Shown: positions 33,709-41,341 of the stretch, piece by piece
Layout: each line of letters opens with the position of its first letter
How positions within the stretch are numbered: the stretch's first letter is position 1
NCBI RefSeq assembly: GCF_023208195.1
Contig: NZ_CP060034.1
Location: 3,782,001 to 3,846,000, forward strand
Reading direction: 5' to 3'
DNA: 64,000 bases
Source: Nocardioides sp. InS609-2
GTDB taxonomy: Bacteria > Actinomycetota > Actinomycetes > Propionibacteriales > Nocardioidaceae
Made by a program: the position numbers and the translations under genes
The notes under the pieces: model-generated
What the model saw: only the letters and a program-made list of their open reading frames with translations
Database searches by the model: none
Told to the model about the DNA's origin: nothing

Positions 33709-33957
33709 CTACTCCTCGACAGCGCGCCCCGCGTCGGCCTCGACGAACGGGTGCTGGTCGACGAAGTCGCGCGTCTGGGCATACATCTGCTCGATGAACG
33801 TCTCCAGCTGTGCCGACTCGACGCGCCACTGGCCCCGGCCACCGATCTTGATGGCCGAGAGCTCGCCGCGGCGGACGAGCGCGTAGACCTGTGCGCTCGA
33901 GGTGTTGAGCACATCGGCGACGTCGGCGAGCGTCAGGAAGCGGGGGGTGCCGGCCAT
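33709..33957 (-). CDS. Excisionase/MerR-type helix-turn-helix protein
   Basis: An 82-residue protein from ATG 33957. Residues about 6-55 form an HTH_17 (excisionase-like) winged helix: RFLTLADVADVLNTSSAQVY, ALVRRGELSAIKIGGRGQWR. The C-terminal 30 residues are acidic. Such proteins act as small DNA-binding regulators; there is no integrase or other mobile gene nearby, so an excisionase role is unlikely. It is divergent from the SAF-domain gene with two TTGTCCACAG-like repeats in between, which might be its own targets. Confidence 0.82.
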   Translation of the reverse strand: MAGTPRFLTLADVADVLNTSSAQVYALVRRGELSAIKIGGRGQWRVESAQLETFIEQMYAQTRDFVDQHPFVEADAGRAVEE

Positions 33958-34006
33958 GCCCCCATCGTGCCACTCCGGGGGCCGTGAATCGCTGTTCGTC
34001 CCACCT

Positions 34007-34043
34007 CCTGTGGACAACGGTCCTGCCGGAGCCTGTGGACAAC
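34007..34043. promoter_or_regulatory. Two 12-bp direct repeats resembling DnaA boxes
   Basis: CCTGTGGACAAC occurs at 34007-34018 and 34032-34043, 25 bases apart. The complement contains TTGTCCACAG, matching the high-GC actinobacterial DnaA box TTGTCCACA. The repeats lie in the 125-base gap between the HTH gene and the SAF gene, so they may be DnaA boxes or operators for a local regulator. Confidence 0.55.
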
Positions 34044-34082
34044 CCTCTGCGCGGGTCGCCGTCGACGTTGCATGATGTGCGG

Positions 34083-34727
34083 GTGACTCTCGGGAAGAAC
34101 GACGCACCGTCCGCTGTCCGGGCCCAGCCACCTGGCTGGCGCGACCCCCGCCTGTGGATCGGCGTTGCCATCGTGGCCGCCTCCGTGGTGGCCGGCGCCC
34201 GCATCATCGGCGGCTCCGACGACTCGATCGCGGTGTGGGGGGTCGCCGGCGACCTGGCTCCCGGAGTGGCGGTCGACGCGGGCGACCTCGAACAGGCCCG
34301 GGTGCGCTTCGCAGACCCCGCCGACGCCGAGCGCTATCTCCGCGTCGCCGACGAGCTGCCCGCCGACCTCGTCCTGACCCGAGGCGTGGGCGACGGCGAG
34401 CTGCTGCCCCGCGCCGCCCTCGGCACCGCTGACGACGCCGGCACGGTCGCTCTCTCGGTCTCGGTGCCCGGCTCCCAGGTGCCGACGTCGGTCGGCCCCG
34501 GCTCGCGCGTCGACGTCTGGATCGTCCCCGACTCCGGCGACGACAAGGCCACCGCGACGCTGGCCGTCGAGGACGTCGCCGTCATCGACAGCCCCGTCGG
34601 CTCCTCCGACTTCGGCTCTTCGTCGACCGACCGGCAGCTCGTGCTCGGCATCCCCGACGACACCGATCTCTCCGACCTGATCCTGGCCAGCGGCGCCGGC
34701 CGGGTGATGCTGGTCGGCCGGGGCTGA
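34083..34727 (+). CDS. SAF domain (CpaB/RcpC-like) membrane protein
   Basis: A 214-residue protein from GTG 34083 with a transmembrane helix at about residues 24-42 (LWIGVAIVAASVVAGARIIG) and a periplasmic SAF domain (VWGVAGDLAPGVAVDAGDLE, ...VLTRGVGDGELLPRAAL) followed by a beta-rich C-terminus (VSVPGSQVPTSVGPGSRVDV). CpaB/RcpC proteins work in Flp/Tad pilus assembly. It is followed two bases later by a CpaE-like ATPase, but no pilin, CpaF ATPase, TadB/C or prepilin peptidase is nearby, so this is an orphan pair or the edge of a dispersed system. Confidence 0.8.
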   Translation: MTLGKNDAPSAVRAQPPGWRDPRLWIGVAIVAASVVAGARIIGGSDDSIAVWGVAGDLAPGVAVDAGDLEQARVRFADPADAERYLRVADELPADLVLTRGVGDGELLPRAALGTADDAGTVALSVSVPGSQVPTSVGPGSRVDVWIVPDSGDDKATATLAVEDVAVIDSPVGSSDFGSSSTDRQLVLGIPDDTDLSDLILASGAGRVMLVGRG

Positions 34728-34729
34728 CG

Positions 34730-35989
34730 ATGATCTGTGTCCTGCTGCTCGCGTCGGGCGCGGCCTGGGAGTCTGCGGCGCTCGAGTCGCTCTCCGACGC
34801 CTACGATGTCGTCGTACTCAAGAGGTGCGTCGACGTCGACGACCTGCTCGCCTCGGCCGGCAACGGCCAGGCCCATGTCGTTGTCCTCTCGCTCGACGCG
34901 CCAGGCCTCGATGCCTCGGCCATCTCACACCTGCGACGCCATGCCGTGCGCCCGGTCGCGGTCGTCCCTGACCCCGAGCACGACGAGACCGTCGCGCGGG
35001 CGGCCCGACTCGACATCGCGACGCTGGTGCCGGTCTCGGGCCTCGGCTCGCTGGCCGAGTCGGTGTCGAGCGTGGAGGACCTGGCCGACACTCGCATCCG
35101 CGACGAGCTCGCCGCGGAGCCGCCGGTGCCTGCCGAGCCTGGCACCCACCGCGTCGTCGCGGTGTGGGGACCGGCCGGCGCTCCCGGCCGCACCACCATC
35201 GCCACCGCCATTGCGGCAGAGCTGTCGCGTCGGCATGCGGCGACGCTGCTCGTCGATGCCGACCCCTGGGCCGGCGCCGTGGCCCAGCACCTCGGCATCC
35301 TCGACGAGGTCTCGGGCGTGCTGTCGGCGGCTCGGCTGGCGGGCAGCGGTCAGCTCCGTGAGCGGTTCACGAGCGTACGACGCGCGGTCGACGAGCACCT
35401 CAGCGTGCTGACCGGCCTGCCGCGTGCCGACCGCTGGGTCGAGGTCCGCGCCGGAGCGGTCACCGACATCCTCGAGCTCGGCCGCGAGCAGTCGCACGTC
35501 GTGGTCGACACGGGGTTCAGCGTCGAGCAAGACCGCGGGTCCGACTTCGGCACCGCTCCGGCCCGCAACACGATGACCCTGGAGTCGATCGAGGCCGCCG
35601 ACGAGATCCTGGTCGTCGGGTCCGCCGACCCGGTCGGGCTCTCGCGGCTGGCCCGCGGGCTGGTCGACCTGCGCGACCTCACCGGCGGGCTGTCGGTGCG
35701 CGTGGCGGTCAACCGGATGCGCCCGAGCCTGGGCTGGTCGGAGAAGGACATCGCCGGCATGGTCGAGGGCTTCGCTCGCATCTCGGGGCTGCACTTCCTG
35801 CCCGACGACCGGCCCGGCGTCGACCGGGCCCTGGTCGGCGGGCGCAGCCTGGCCGAGACGGCCGACAGCGCGCTGACCCGCGCGGTGAGTGGTCTGGTGG
35901 ACGCGATGTTCCCGGCCACGATGGCGGCCGCGGCAGACCGTCGTACGGGGTTCAGGCGGCGAACAGCAGGTAGAGCCCGCCGACGGTGA
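34730..35989 (+). CDS. CpaE-like MinD/ParA-family ATPase
   Basis: The 419-residue protein has a degenerate receiver-like N-terminus (about 1-125, MICVLLLASGAAWESAALES) and a C-terminal MinD/ParA-type ATPase. The deviant Walker A is VWGPAGAPGRTTIATAIAAE, in which the usual GKT is GRT; the Walker A' segment LLVDADPWAGAVAQHLGILD and VVVDTGFSVEQ follow. CpaE proteins localise Flp pilus machinery. The missing lysine in the P-loop is shared by some actinobacterial relatives and may reduce ATP hydrolysis. Its 3' end overlaps the convergent membrane-protein gene by 38 bases. Confidence 0.8.
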   Translation: MICVLLLASGAAWESAALESLSDAYDVVVLKRCVDVDDLLASAGNGQAHVVVLSLDAPGLDASAISHLRRHAVRPVAVVPDPEHDETVARAARLDIATLVPVSGLGSLAESVSSVEDLADTRIRDELAAEPPVPAEPGTHRVVAVWGPAGAPGRTTIATAIAAELSRRHAATLLVDADPWAGAVAQHLGILDEVSGVLSAARLAGSGQLRERFTSVRRAVDEHLSVLTGLPRADRWVEVRAGAVTDILELGREQSHVVVDTGFSVEQDRGSDFGTAPARNTMTLESIEAADEILVVGSADPVGLSRLARGLVDLRDLTGGLSVRVAVNRMRPSLGWSEKDIAGMVEGFARISGLHFLPDDRPGVDRALVGGRSLAETADSALTRAVSGLVDAMFPATMAAAADRRTGFRRRTAGRARRR

Positions 35990-37292
35990 AGCCGACCATG
36001 GTGAACAGCAGCGGCAGTTGACCGGTGAGCTGGTGCCGCGGCGGCAGCAGCTTGACGGCCCGGTCGTGGGCCGCGATGACGCCAAGCACGTGGCCGATCA
36101 CGACCCCGACGACCTTGCTGTTGGCAAGGAACGTCGGGTGGAACGACAGCCAGAAGTTGACCGACCAGTTGCCGGTGCCCAACAGGTTGTCGCCCCGCGA
36201 CAACGGGTCGCTCATCTGGATGAGCGTGATCTGGCCCTGCTCCACGAAGTAGGTCAGGTAGTGGGCGAAGAAGTAGCCCACGATGATCGGCACGATCGAG
36301 TGCGCGAAGAGGGCTGGCAGCTCGCTGCGCCGCGCGTCCTTGCTGACGCCGGTGGCCATGGTGCCGATCGCGAAGACCGCTCCGACGGCGAGACAGAACG
36401 CCAGCAGGGCAAGGTTGTTGAGCAACGACGTGCTGATCGAGCTGGACTGGACGAACCGCACCCACCGGCTGGAGTCCTTGAACGAGTCGAAGGCGGTCGA
36501 CCCGAACAATACGGCCATCACCCCGACCAGGCCGGGTGCGGCCACGACGGTGTCGAGGTTGGCGAGCGGCATGCGTACGACGAGCAGTCCGGGGCCCCGG
36601 CCGCCCGGGGTGCGGCGACGGCCCCAGACCGACAGCTTCGAGACGAGCGTCGAGAACACCTCGAACGGGTCGCCGTACGCGTAGAAGCGATTGCCGAACA
36701 GGGCGCCGCCGATGAGCATCGCGGCGACGTAGGCGGCAAACCACAGCCGCACCGGGCCGAGCTCGGTGGAGTAGGGGTAGACCAGCTCGAGCCAGACGAA
36801 CGCGAAGAGGCTGACCGCTGCGGGCCAGTAGCCGACGCGACGTGGGTAGTCGTACATACCCGACTCGGCGTCGCTGCCGGCCAGTCTGGCGAAGCCGGCG
36901 TTGATGGTGCGGACCGGGCTGATCGTCTTCCAGACCGGGCCAAGCAGCAGGGAAGCCGGGATCAGGCCGACCCAGAGCAGCACGTAGAACATGCCGAAGA
37001 ACGGGTTGGTGAGTAGGTCCTTGCCGACCACGGCGACCAGCAGCGTGTAGACGAACAGCAGCATGCCGAAGGTGCGGGTGGCGAGGCCGAACCACGGTGC
37101 GTCGACGAGCGCCTGCAGGCGCGGAGCGGGGCGGCCGGAAGTGGCCGCGTCGAAGCGGGGCGTGCGCCAGGCAAGGGCGAGGACCGTGAACGAGATGGTG
37201 AGCGCCGCGACGGCGCCCGCGATCGCCAGCTCGGGCGAGATCGGCAGGTCCTTGGCCCCGCCGATGCCGTGCGCGAGAGTGCTGCGGTCCAC
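35952..37292 (-). CDS. Polytopic membrane protein (possibly of the so-called fenitrothion hydrolase family)
   Basis: A 446-residue protein with about ten to twelve hydrophobic segments spread over its length (for example LAIAGAVAALTISFTVLALA, PFFGMFYVLLWVGLIPASLL, LALLAFCLAVGAVFAIGTMA). Conserved-looking polar residues include FAHYLTYFVEQGQ, NFWLSFHPTFLANSKVVG and IGHVLGVIAAHDRA, giving several membrane-embedded His. From memory, similar actinobacterial proteins are annotated fenitrothion hydrolase; I cannot confirm that activity. It ends a two-gene unit with a small lipoprotein (one base between start and stop), suggesting they work together in the envelope. Confidence 0.72.
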   Translation of the reverse strand: MDRSTLAHGIGGAKDLPISPELAIAGAVAALTISFTVLALAWRTPRFDAATSGRPAPRLQALVDAPWFGLATRTFGMLLFVYTLLVAVVGKDLLTNPFFGMFYVLLWVGLIPASLLLGPVWKTISPVRTINAGFARLAGSDAESGMYDYPRRVGYWPAAVSLFAFVWLELVYPYSTELGPVRLWFAAYVAAMLIGGALFGNRFYAYGDPFEVFSTLVSKLSVWGRRRTPGGRGPGLLVVRMPLANLDTVVAAPGLVGVMAVLFGSTAFDSFKDSSRWVRFVQSSSISTSLLNNLALLAFCLAVGAVFAIGTMATGVSKDARRSELPALFAHSIVPIIVGYFFAHYLTYFVEQGQITLIQMSDPLSRGDNLLGTGNWSVNFWLSFHPTFLANSKVVGVVIGHVLGVIAAHDRAVKLLPPRHQLTGQLPLLFTMVGFTVGGLYLLFAA

Positions 37293-37293
37293 C

Positions 37294-37659
37294 TCAGCGG
37301 ACTTCGAGCTGGAGGATGGTCTTCTCCAGCGTGTGCGACTCGACCTCGACGACGCCCGGCGCGTCGATCGTCAGCTCGAGCTCGGTCTCGCCCTCGTCGT
37401 ACTCGAACTCCTGCTCGGGGTTCGAGTGGACGTGGATCTCGCCGGGGGCGTCGGCGGTGACGTTGAGGGTCAGCGGCACGTCCTTCTTGATCTGGATGCG
37501 CTCGCCGTTGGGCTCGACCGTGTCGCCGGAGAAGGTGATGTCGACCGACGAGACGACGTCGCCGGACGGCTCGTCTGCGGGCTTTGAGTCGTCGGAACAG
37601 CCGGTCAGGGTGGCAGCCGCCAGGCACAGGCCCAGCAGTCCCATCGTGGTGCGCCACAT
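37294..37659 (-). CDS. Cupredoxin-like lipoprotein, paired with a membrane protein
   Basis: A 121-residue precursor from ATG 37659 with a lipobox at LTGC (about residue 21). The mature 100 residues are beta-rich and acidic, with the pattern VSSVDITFSGDTVEPNGERI, then QIKKDVPLTLNVTADAPGEI, HVHSNPEQEFEYDEG, resembling a small cupredoxin fold. The usual copper Cys and Met are absent; His pairs in EIHVHS and ESHTLEK could still bind a metal. It is one base upstream of the polytopic membrane protein gene, so they are almost certainly co-expressed. Role unknown. Confidence 0.78.
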   Translation of the reverse strand: MWRTTMGLLGLCLAAATLTGCSDDSKPADEPSGDVVSSVDITFSGDTVEPNGERIQIKKDVPLTLNVTADAPGEIHVHSNPEQEFEYDEGETELELTIDAPGVVEVESHTLEKTILQLEVR

Positions 37660-37793
37660 CTTCGTACAACTCCTCGTGCTCCGGTGGTCCCACCAACCGT
37701 GGGCTCGCGCGCTTCACTGCGTGCGTCTGCCAGAATCCCACGAGGCGGCAAACGGAGCCGACACCGGTCACACCTGGCGGACAGGGGGCACGC

Positions 37794-39245
37794 ATGAGCG
37801 AGCGGCTGCGTCCGCGCGACCTGGCCTTCCTGGCCACGGAGTCGCCCACGACGCCGATGCACAACGCCACCCTCGAGATATTCGACCCGGGCGAGAGCGC
37901 GTTCGACTACCAGCGGCTGGTCGAGCTCATCGGCGACCGGATCGCGTTCGTGCCGCGCTACCGGCAGCGGCTTCAGGCGGTGCCCGGCCGGCTGGCCAAC
38001 CCGGTCTGGGTCGACGACCCGGACTTCGACCTCGCCTACCACGTACGCCGCTCGGCCCTGCCGCGTCCGGGCAGTCTCGACCAGCTGCGTGAGCTGACGG
38101 CGCGGATCATCTCGCGCCCGCTCGACCGGCACCGGCCGCTGTGGGAGGTCTACTTCGTCGAGGGGCTCGCCGGCGGACGGGTCGCGGTGCTCTCGAAGTC
38201 CCACCAGATCCTTGTCGACGGCGTGCGAACCGTCGACCTCGGACAGGTGCTGCTCGATGACTCTCCCGAGCCGAAGACGCTGGGCCACGACGAGTGGCGG
38301 GCCCGCTCGCGGCCCACCCCCGCTTCGCTGGTGACCGACGCGCTGGCCGAGTCGGTGCAGGACCCGTTCACCGTGCTCAACACCGTGCGCAGCAACATCG
38401 GCACCGCCCTGCGCACCGCGGAGCAGACGCTCAACCGCGTCGGGACCGTCGCCGGCGCCCTGTCCAACCGGAGGCCGGTGCCGGAGTCGCCGGTCAACGG
38501 CGTCCTGTCGCAGCAGCGCCGGTTCGTCACGGTCGAGACCGACCTCAAGGACTACCAGCGCATCCGGCGCGTGCACGGGGGCACCGTCAACGACGTCATC
38601 CTGGCCACCGTCACCGGCGCGCTGCGAGGCTGGCTGATGGCCCGCACCGAGTCGCTGGGCGGCATGAAGAAGCTCAAGGCGATGGTGCCGATGTCAGTGA
38701 TCGACGACGAGCTCGAGGCCACCTCGCTCGGCACCCAGATCGCCGGCCACGAGGTGAACCTGCCGATCGGTGAGCCCAGCGCCGTCGTCCGCCTGCACCA
38801 GGTCAGCTACGGCTTCCACGGACACGGCAAGTCAGGCCGTGCCGTCGGCGCGCAGCGGCTGGCCGGCATCGCCGGCTTCGCGCCCACGACGTTCCACGCA
38901 CTCGGCTCCCGGGTCGCCGCGCAGGAGCTGCGCCGGGGCTTCCACCTCTCGGTCACCAATGTGCCCGGCCCTCAGTTCCCTCTGTACGCCGCGGGCGCAC
39001 GGATGCTCGAGAGCTACCCCGTCCACCCGCTCCTCCCGGGTCACGCGCTGGCGATCGGCGTGACGTCGTACGACGGGCGGGTGTTCTGGGGCATCACCGC
39101 CGACCGCGACCTGCTGCCCGACGCCGACGTGCTCGGGCAGTGCGTCCTCGAGGCGCTCGACGAGCTGGTCGACTCCGCGAGCCCCGCCCGGCAGCGCGCC
39201 CCGCGAGGTCGCAAGAAGGCATCGACGTCGAAGGGCAAGAAGTGA
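37794..39245 (+). CDS. WS/DGAT family O-acyltransferase with altered HHxxxDG motif
   Basis: The 483-residue protein from ATG 37794 has the N-terminal wax-ester-synthase-like domain (PTTPMHNATLEIFDPG, HVRRSALPRPGSLDQL, RPLWEVYFVEGL) and the C-terminal DUF1298-type domain (VNDVILATVTGALRGWL, SVTNVPGPQFPLYAAGARML). Family enzymes make wax esters or triacylglycerol. The catalytic motif HHxxxDG is here HQILVDG (His137-Gln138...Asp142-Gly143), so the second His, normally essential, is Gln. It may be inactive, use another residue, or have a different acyl-transfer role. The stop overlaps the next gene; the tail is Lys-rich. Confidence 0.87.
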   Translation: MSERLRPRDLAFLATESPTTPMHNATLEIFDPGESAFDYQRLVELIGDRIAFVPRYRQRLQAVPGRLANPVWVDDPDFDLAYHVRRSALPRPGSLDQLRELTARIISRPLDRHRPLWEVYFVEGLAGGRVAVLSKSHQILVDGVRTVDLGQVLLDDSPEPKTLGHDEWRARSRPTPASLVTDALAESVQDPFTVLNTVRSNIGTALRTAEQTLNRVGTVAGALSNRRPVPESPVNGVLSQQRRFVTVETDLKDYQRIRRVHGGTVNDVILATVTGALRGWLMARTESLGGMKKLKAMVPMSVIDDELEATSLGTQIAGHEVNLPIGEPSAVVRLHQVSYGFHGHGKSGRAVGAQRLAGIAGFAPTTFHALGSRVAAQELRRGFHLSVTNVPGPQFPLYAAGARMLESYPVHPLLPGHALAIGVTSYDGRVFWGITADRDLLPDADVLGQCVLEALDELVDSASPARQRAPRGRKKASTSKGKK

Positions 39246-39601
39246 GCACCCGCAGCTACCTCGCCGCCACCCTCGACCTGCTCGGCGCCTGGCACACCGC
39301 GGGCGCCGTACCGGCCTCGGCCGAGCGGGTGGTTCCGGATGGCGACGACGAACAGTCCGAGTACGACGCTCTGATGACCGCCGCCGACCTCTCCGCCGCC
39401 CTGCTCGACGGCCCGGGTCGCCGTTGCGTGCTTGTGGCCCAGACGAGTGACCAGACGAGTGACCAGACGAGTGACGACGGCGACGGTGAGATCGCGTGGC
39501 GCGACGTGGTCGCCGTACACGTCGACACCGATGACGACGCAGACCCCGACGACGACCTGGCGTGGTTCGCCGCGCAGGAGATCCCGCACCTGCTGCGGTA
39601 G
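39242..39601 (+). CDS. DUF6912-like small protein
   Basis: A 119-residue protein from GTG 39242, overlapping the acyltransferase stop. It reads TRSYLAATLDLLGAWHTAGA, EYDALMTAADLSAALLDGPG, then RRCVLVAQT, a repeat-rich acidic stretch, and VVAVHVDTDDDADPDDDLAW. The pattern (S/T-x-V/Y-L-P/A-A-T-L near the start, A-D-x-S at the middle, V-x-H-V-D late) resembles what I recall as DUF6912. Function unknown. Residues 67-78 are encoded by three 12-bp repeats, which probably vary in length between strains. Confidence 0.7.
   Translation: MSTRSYLAATLDLLGAWHTAGAVPASAERVVPDGDDEQSEYDALMTAADLSAALLDGPGRRCVLVAQTSDQTSDQTSDDGDGEIAWRDVVAVHVDTDDDADPDDDLAWFAAQEIPHLLR
39440..39475 (+). repeat. Three tandem 12-bp in-frame repeats
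   Basis: CAGACGAGTGAC occurs three times in tandem (39440-39451, 39452-39463, 39464-39475), encoding repeated QTSD within the DUF6912-like protein. The unit length is a multiple of three, so copy-number change would keep the frame. Confidence 0.9.
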
Positions 39602-39649
39602 CCCCCGCCGAGTCGGCACAAGGGCCCGCCGGTCGCTACCCTCGCTGGC

Positions 39650-41278
39650 ATGGACGCAGTGACTACCCCGCCGGCTCCCATCAACGAGCCGAACCTCACC
39701 TATGCACCGGGCAGCCCCGAACGGGACGCCCTGGTGGTGGAGCTCGAGAAGCTGGAGCGCAAGCAGCACACGCTGCGCGCCCACATCAACGGCCGCAAGC
39801 GCAACGGCGGCGGTGCCGAGATCAAGGTCGTGCAGCCGCACGACCACCAGCACGTGCTCGGCACGATGAAGAACTCCACGACCAAGGACGCCGAGGCCGC
39901 CGTGAAGGCCGCCAAGGATGCCGCGCTGCCGTGGCAGCGGATGCCGTTCGACGACAAGTGCGCGATCCTGCTCAAGGCCGCCGACCTGCTGGCCGGTCCG
40001 TGGCGCCAGCGCATCAACGCCGCGACCATGCTCGGGCAGTCGAAGACGGCCTACCAGGCCGAGATCGACGCCGCATGCGAGCTGATCGACTTCTGGCGCT
40101 TCAACGTGCACTACGCCAAGCAGATCCACCACGACCAGCCGATCGCCAACAGCCCCGGCATCTGGAACCGCACCGACCACCGCCCGCTCGAGGGCTTCGT
40201 CTACGCGATCACGCCGTTCAACTTCACCGCGATCGCCGGCAACCTGCCGACCGCTCCGGCACTGATGGGCAACACCGTCATCTGGAAGCCGTCGCCGACC
40301 CAGCAGCTCGCTGCCAGCCTCACGATGGAGCTCCTCGAGGAGGCCGGCATGCCGCCCGGCGTCATCAACATGCTCCCCGGCGACGGACTCGACGTCTCGA
40401 AGGTTGCCCTGACGCACCGCGACCTGGCGGGCGTGCACTTCACGGGATCGACGCCGACCTTCCACCACCTCTGGAAGACGATCGGCGCCAACATCGACCA
40501 GTACCGCACCTACCCGCGCATCGTCGGCGAGACCGGTGGCAAGGACTTCATCGTCGCCCACCCCAGCGCCGACCCCGACGTCGTACGCGTCGCGATGATC
40601 CGTGGCGCCTTCGAGTTCCAGGGCCAGAAGTGCTCGGCCGCTTCTCGTGCGTACGTCGCGAAGTCGGTGTGGGACAAGCTCGAGGACCAGTTCCTGGCCG
40701 ACGTCGAGAACCTCACCATGGGTGACGTCACCGACCTGTCGAACTTCATGGGCGCCGTGATCGACGACCGCGCGTTCGCCAAGCACAAGAAGGCGCTCGC
40801 CCGGGTGGCCCGCAACAAGCACCTCTCCGTGGTGGCCGGCGGCCAGACCGACGACTCGGTGGGCTACTTCGTCCGGCCGACCGTGGTCGTCTCGACCGAC
40901 CCGACCGACCAGGTGTTCTCCGACGAGTACTTCGGCCCGATCCTGGCCGTGCACGTCTACGACGACAGCAAGTTCGAGCAGGTCGTGGCGCAGATGGAGA
41001 GCTTCGCGCCGTACGCCCTGACCGGCGCGATCATCGCCCAGGACCGTGCGGCGATCGCCTGGGCCGGTCGTGAGCTGCGCTTCGCCGCCGGCAACTTCTA
41101 CATCAACGACAAGCCGACCGGTGCCGTCGTCGGGCAGCAGCCCTTCGGCGGCGGTCGTGCGTCCGGCACCAATGACAAGGCCGGCGCCGCGATCAACCTG
41201 CTGCGCTGGACCAGCCCGCGGTCGATCAAGGAGACGTTCGTCCCGCCGAAGGACTACCGCTACCCGCACATGGGCTGA
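39650..41278 (+). CDS. pruA: L-glutamate gamma-semialdehyde dehydrogenase
   Basis: The 542-residue aldehyde dehydrogenase oxidises glutamate semialdehyde (P5C) to glutamate, the second step of proline catabolism. The catalytic Cys is in FQGQKCSAASRAYV, the general-base Glu in VGETGGKDFIVAHP, and the NAD site includes TPFNFTAIAGNLPTAPALMG and VHFTGSTPTF. The N-terminal extension and HNSGIWNRTDHRPLEGF-like region fit the TIGR01236-type P5C dehydrogenase. No proline dehydrogenase gene is adjacent. A strong bidirectional terminator follows its stop. Confidence 0.93.
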   Translation: MDAVTTPPAPINEPNLTYAPGSPERDALVVELEKLERKQHTLRAHINGRKRNGGGAEIKVVQPHDHQHVLGTMKNSTTKDAEAAVKAAKDAALPWQRMPFDDKCAILLKAADLLAGPWRQRINAATMLGQSKTAYQAEIDAACELIDFWRFNVHYAKQIHHDQPIANSPGIWNRTDHRPLEGFVYAITPFNFTAIAGNLPTAPALMGNTVIWKPSPTQQLAASLTMELLEEAGMPPGVINMLPGDGLDVSKVALTHRDLAGVHFTGSTPTFHHLWKTIGANIDQYRTYPRIVGETGGKDFIVAHPSADPDVVRVAMIRGAFEFQGQKCSAASRAYVAKSVWDKLEDQFLADVENLTMGDVTDLSNFMGAVIDDRAFAKHKKALARVARNKHLSVVAGGQTDDSVGYFVRPTVVVSTDPTDQVFSDEYFGPILAVHVYDDSKFEQVVAQMESFAPYALTGAIIAQDRAAIAWAGRELRFAAGNFYINDKPTGAVVGQQPFGGGRASGTNDKAGAAINLLRWTSPRSIKETFVPPKDYRYPHMG

Positions 41279-41297
41279 GCCGCCGTACTCATGCAAG

Positions 41298-41330
41298 AGA
41301 CCCCGCCCGGGAAGTCCGGGCGGGGTCTTC
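41298..41330. terminator. Bidirectional intrinsic-type terminator
   Basis: AGACCCCGCCCGG (41298-41310) and CCGGGCGGGGTCT (41316-41328) form a perfect 13-bp stem around a GAAGT loop, followed by TTCCT; on the minus strand it is preceded by AGGAAGACCCC and followed by TTGCAT. It lies between the convergent pruA and old-yellow-enzyme genes. Confidence 0.9.
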
Positions 41331-41341
41331 CTGCGTGTGCG

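Noticed and set aside
33709..33957. Excisionase-type HTH gene as evidence of a prophage or integrated element
   Set aside because: No integrase, attachment-site repeat, tRNA or phage gene is present in the flanking 20 kb; small HTH_17 proteins also act as ordinary regulators.
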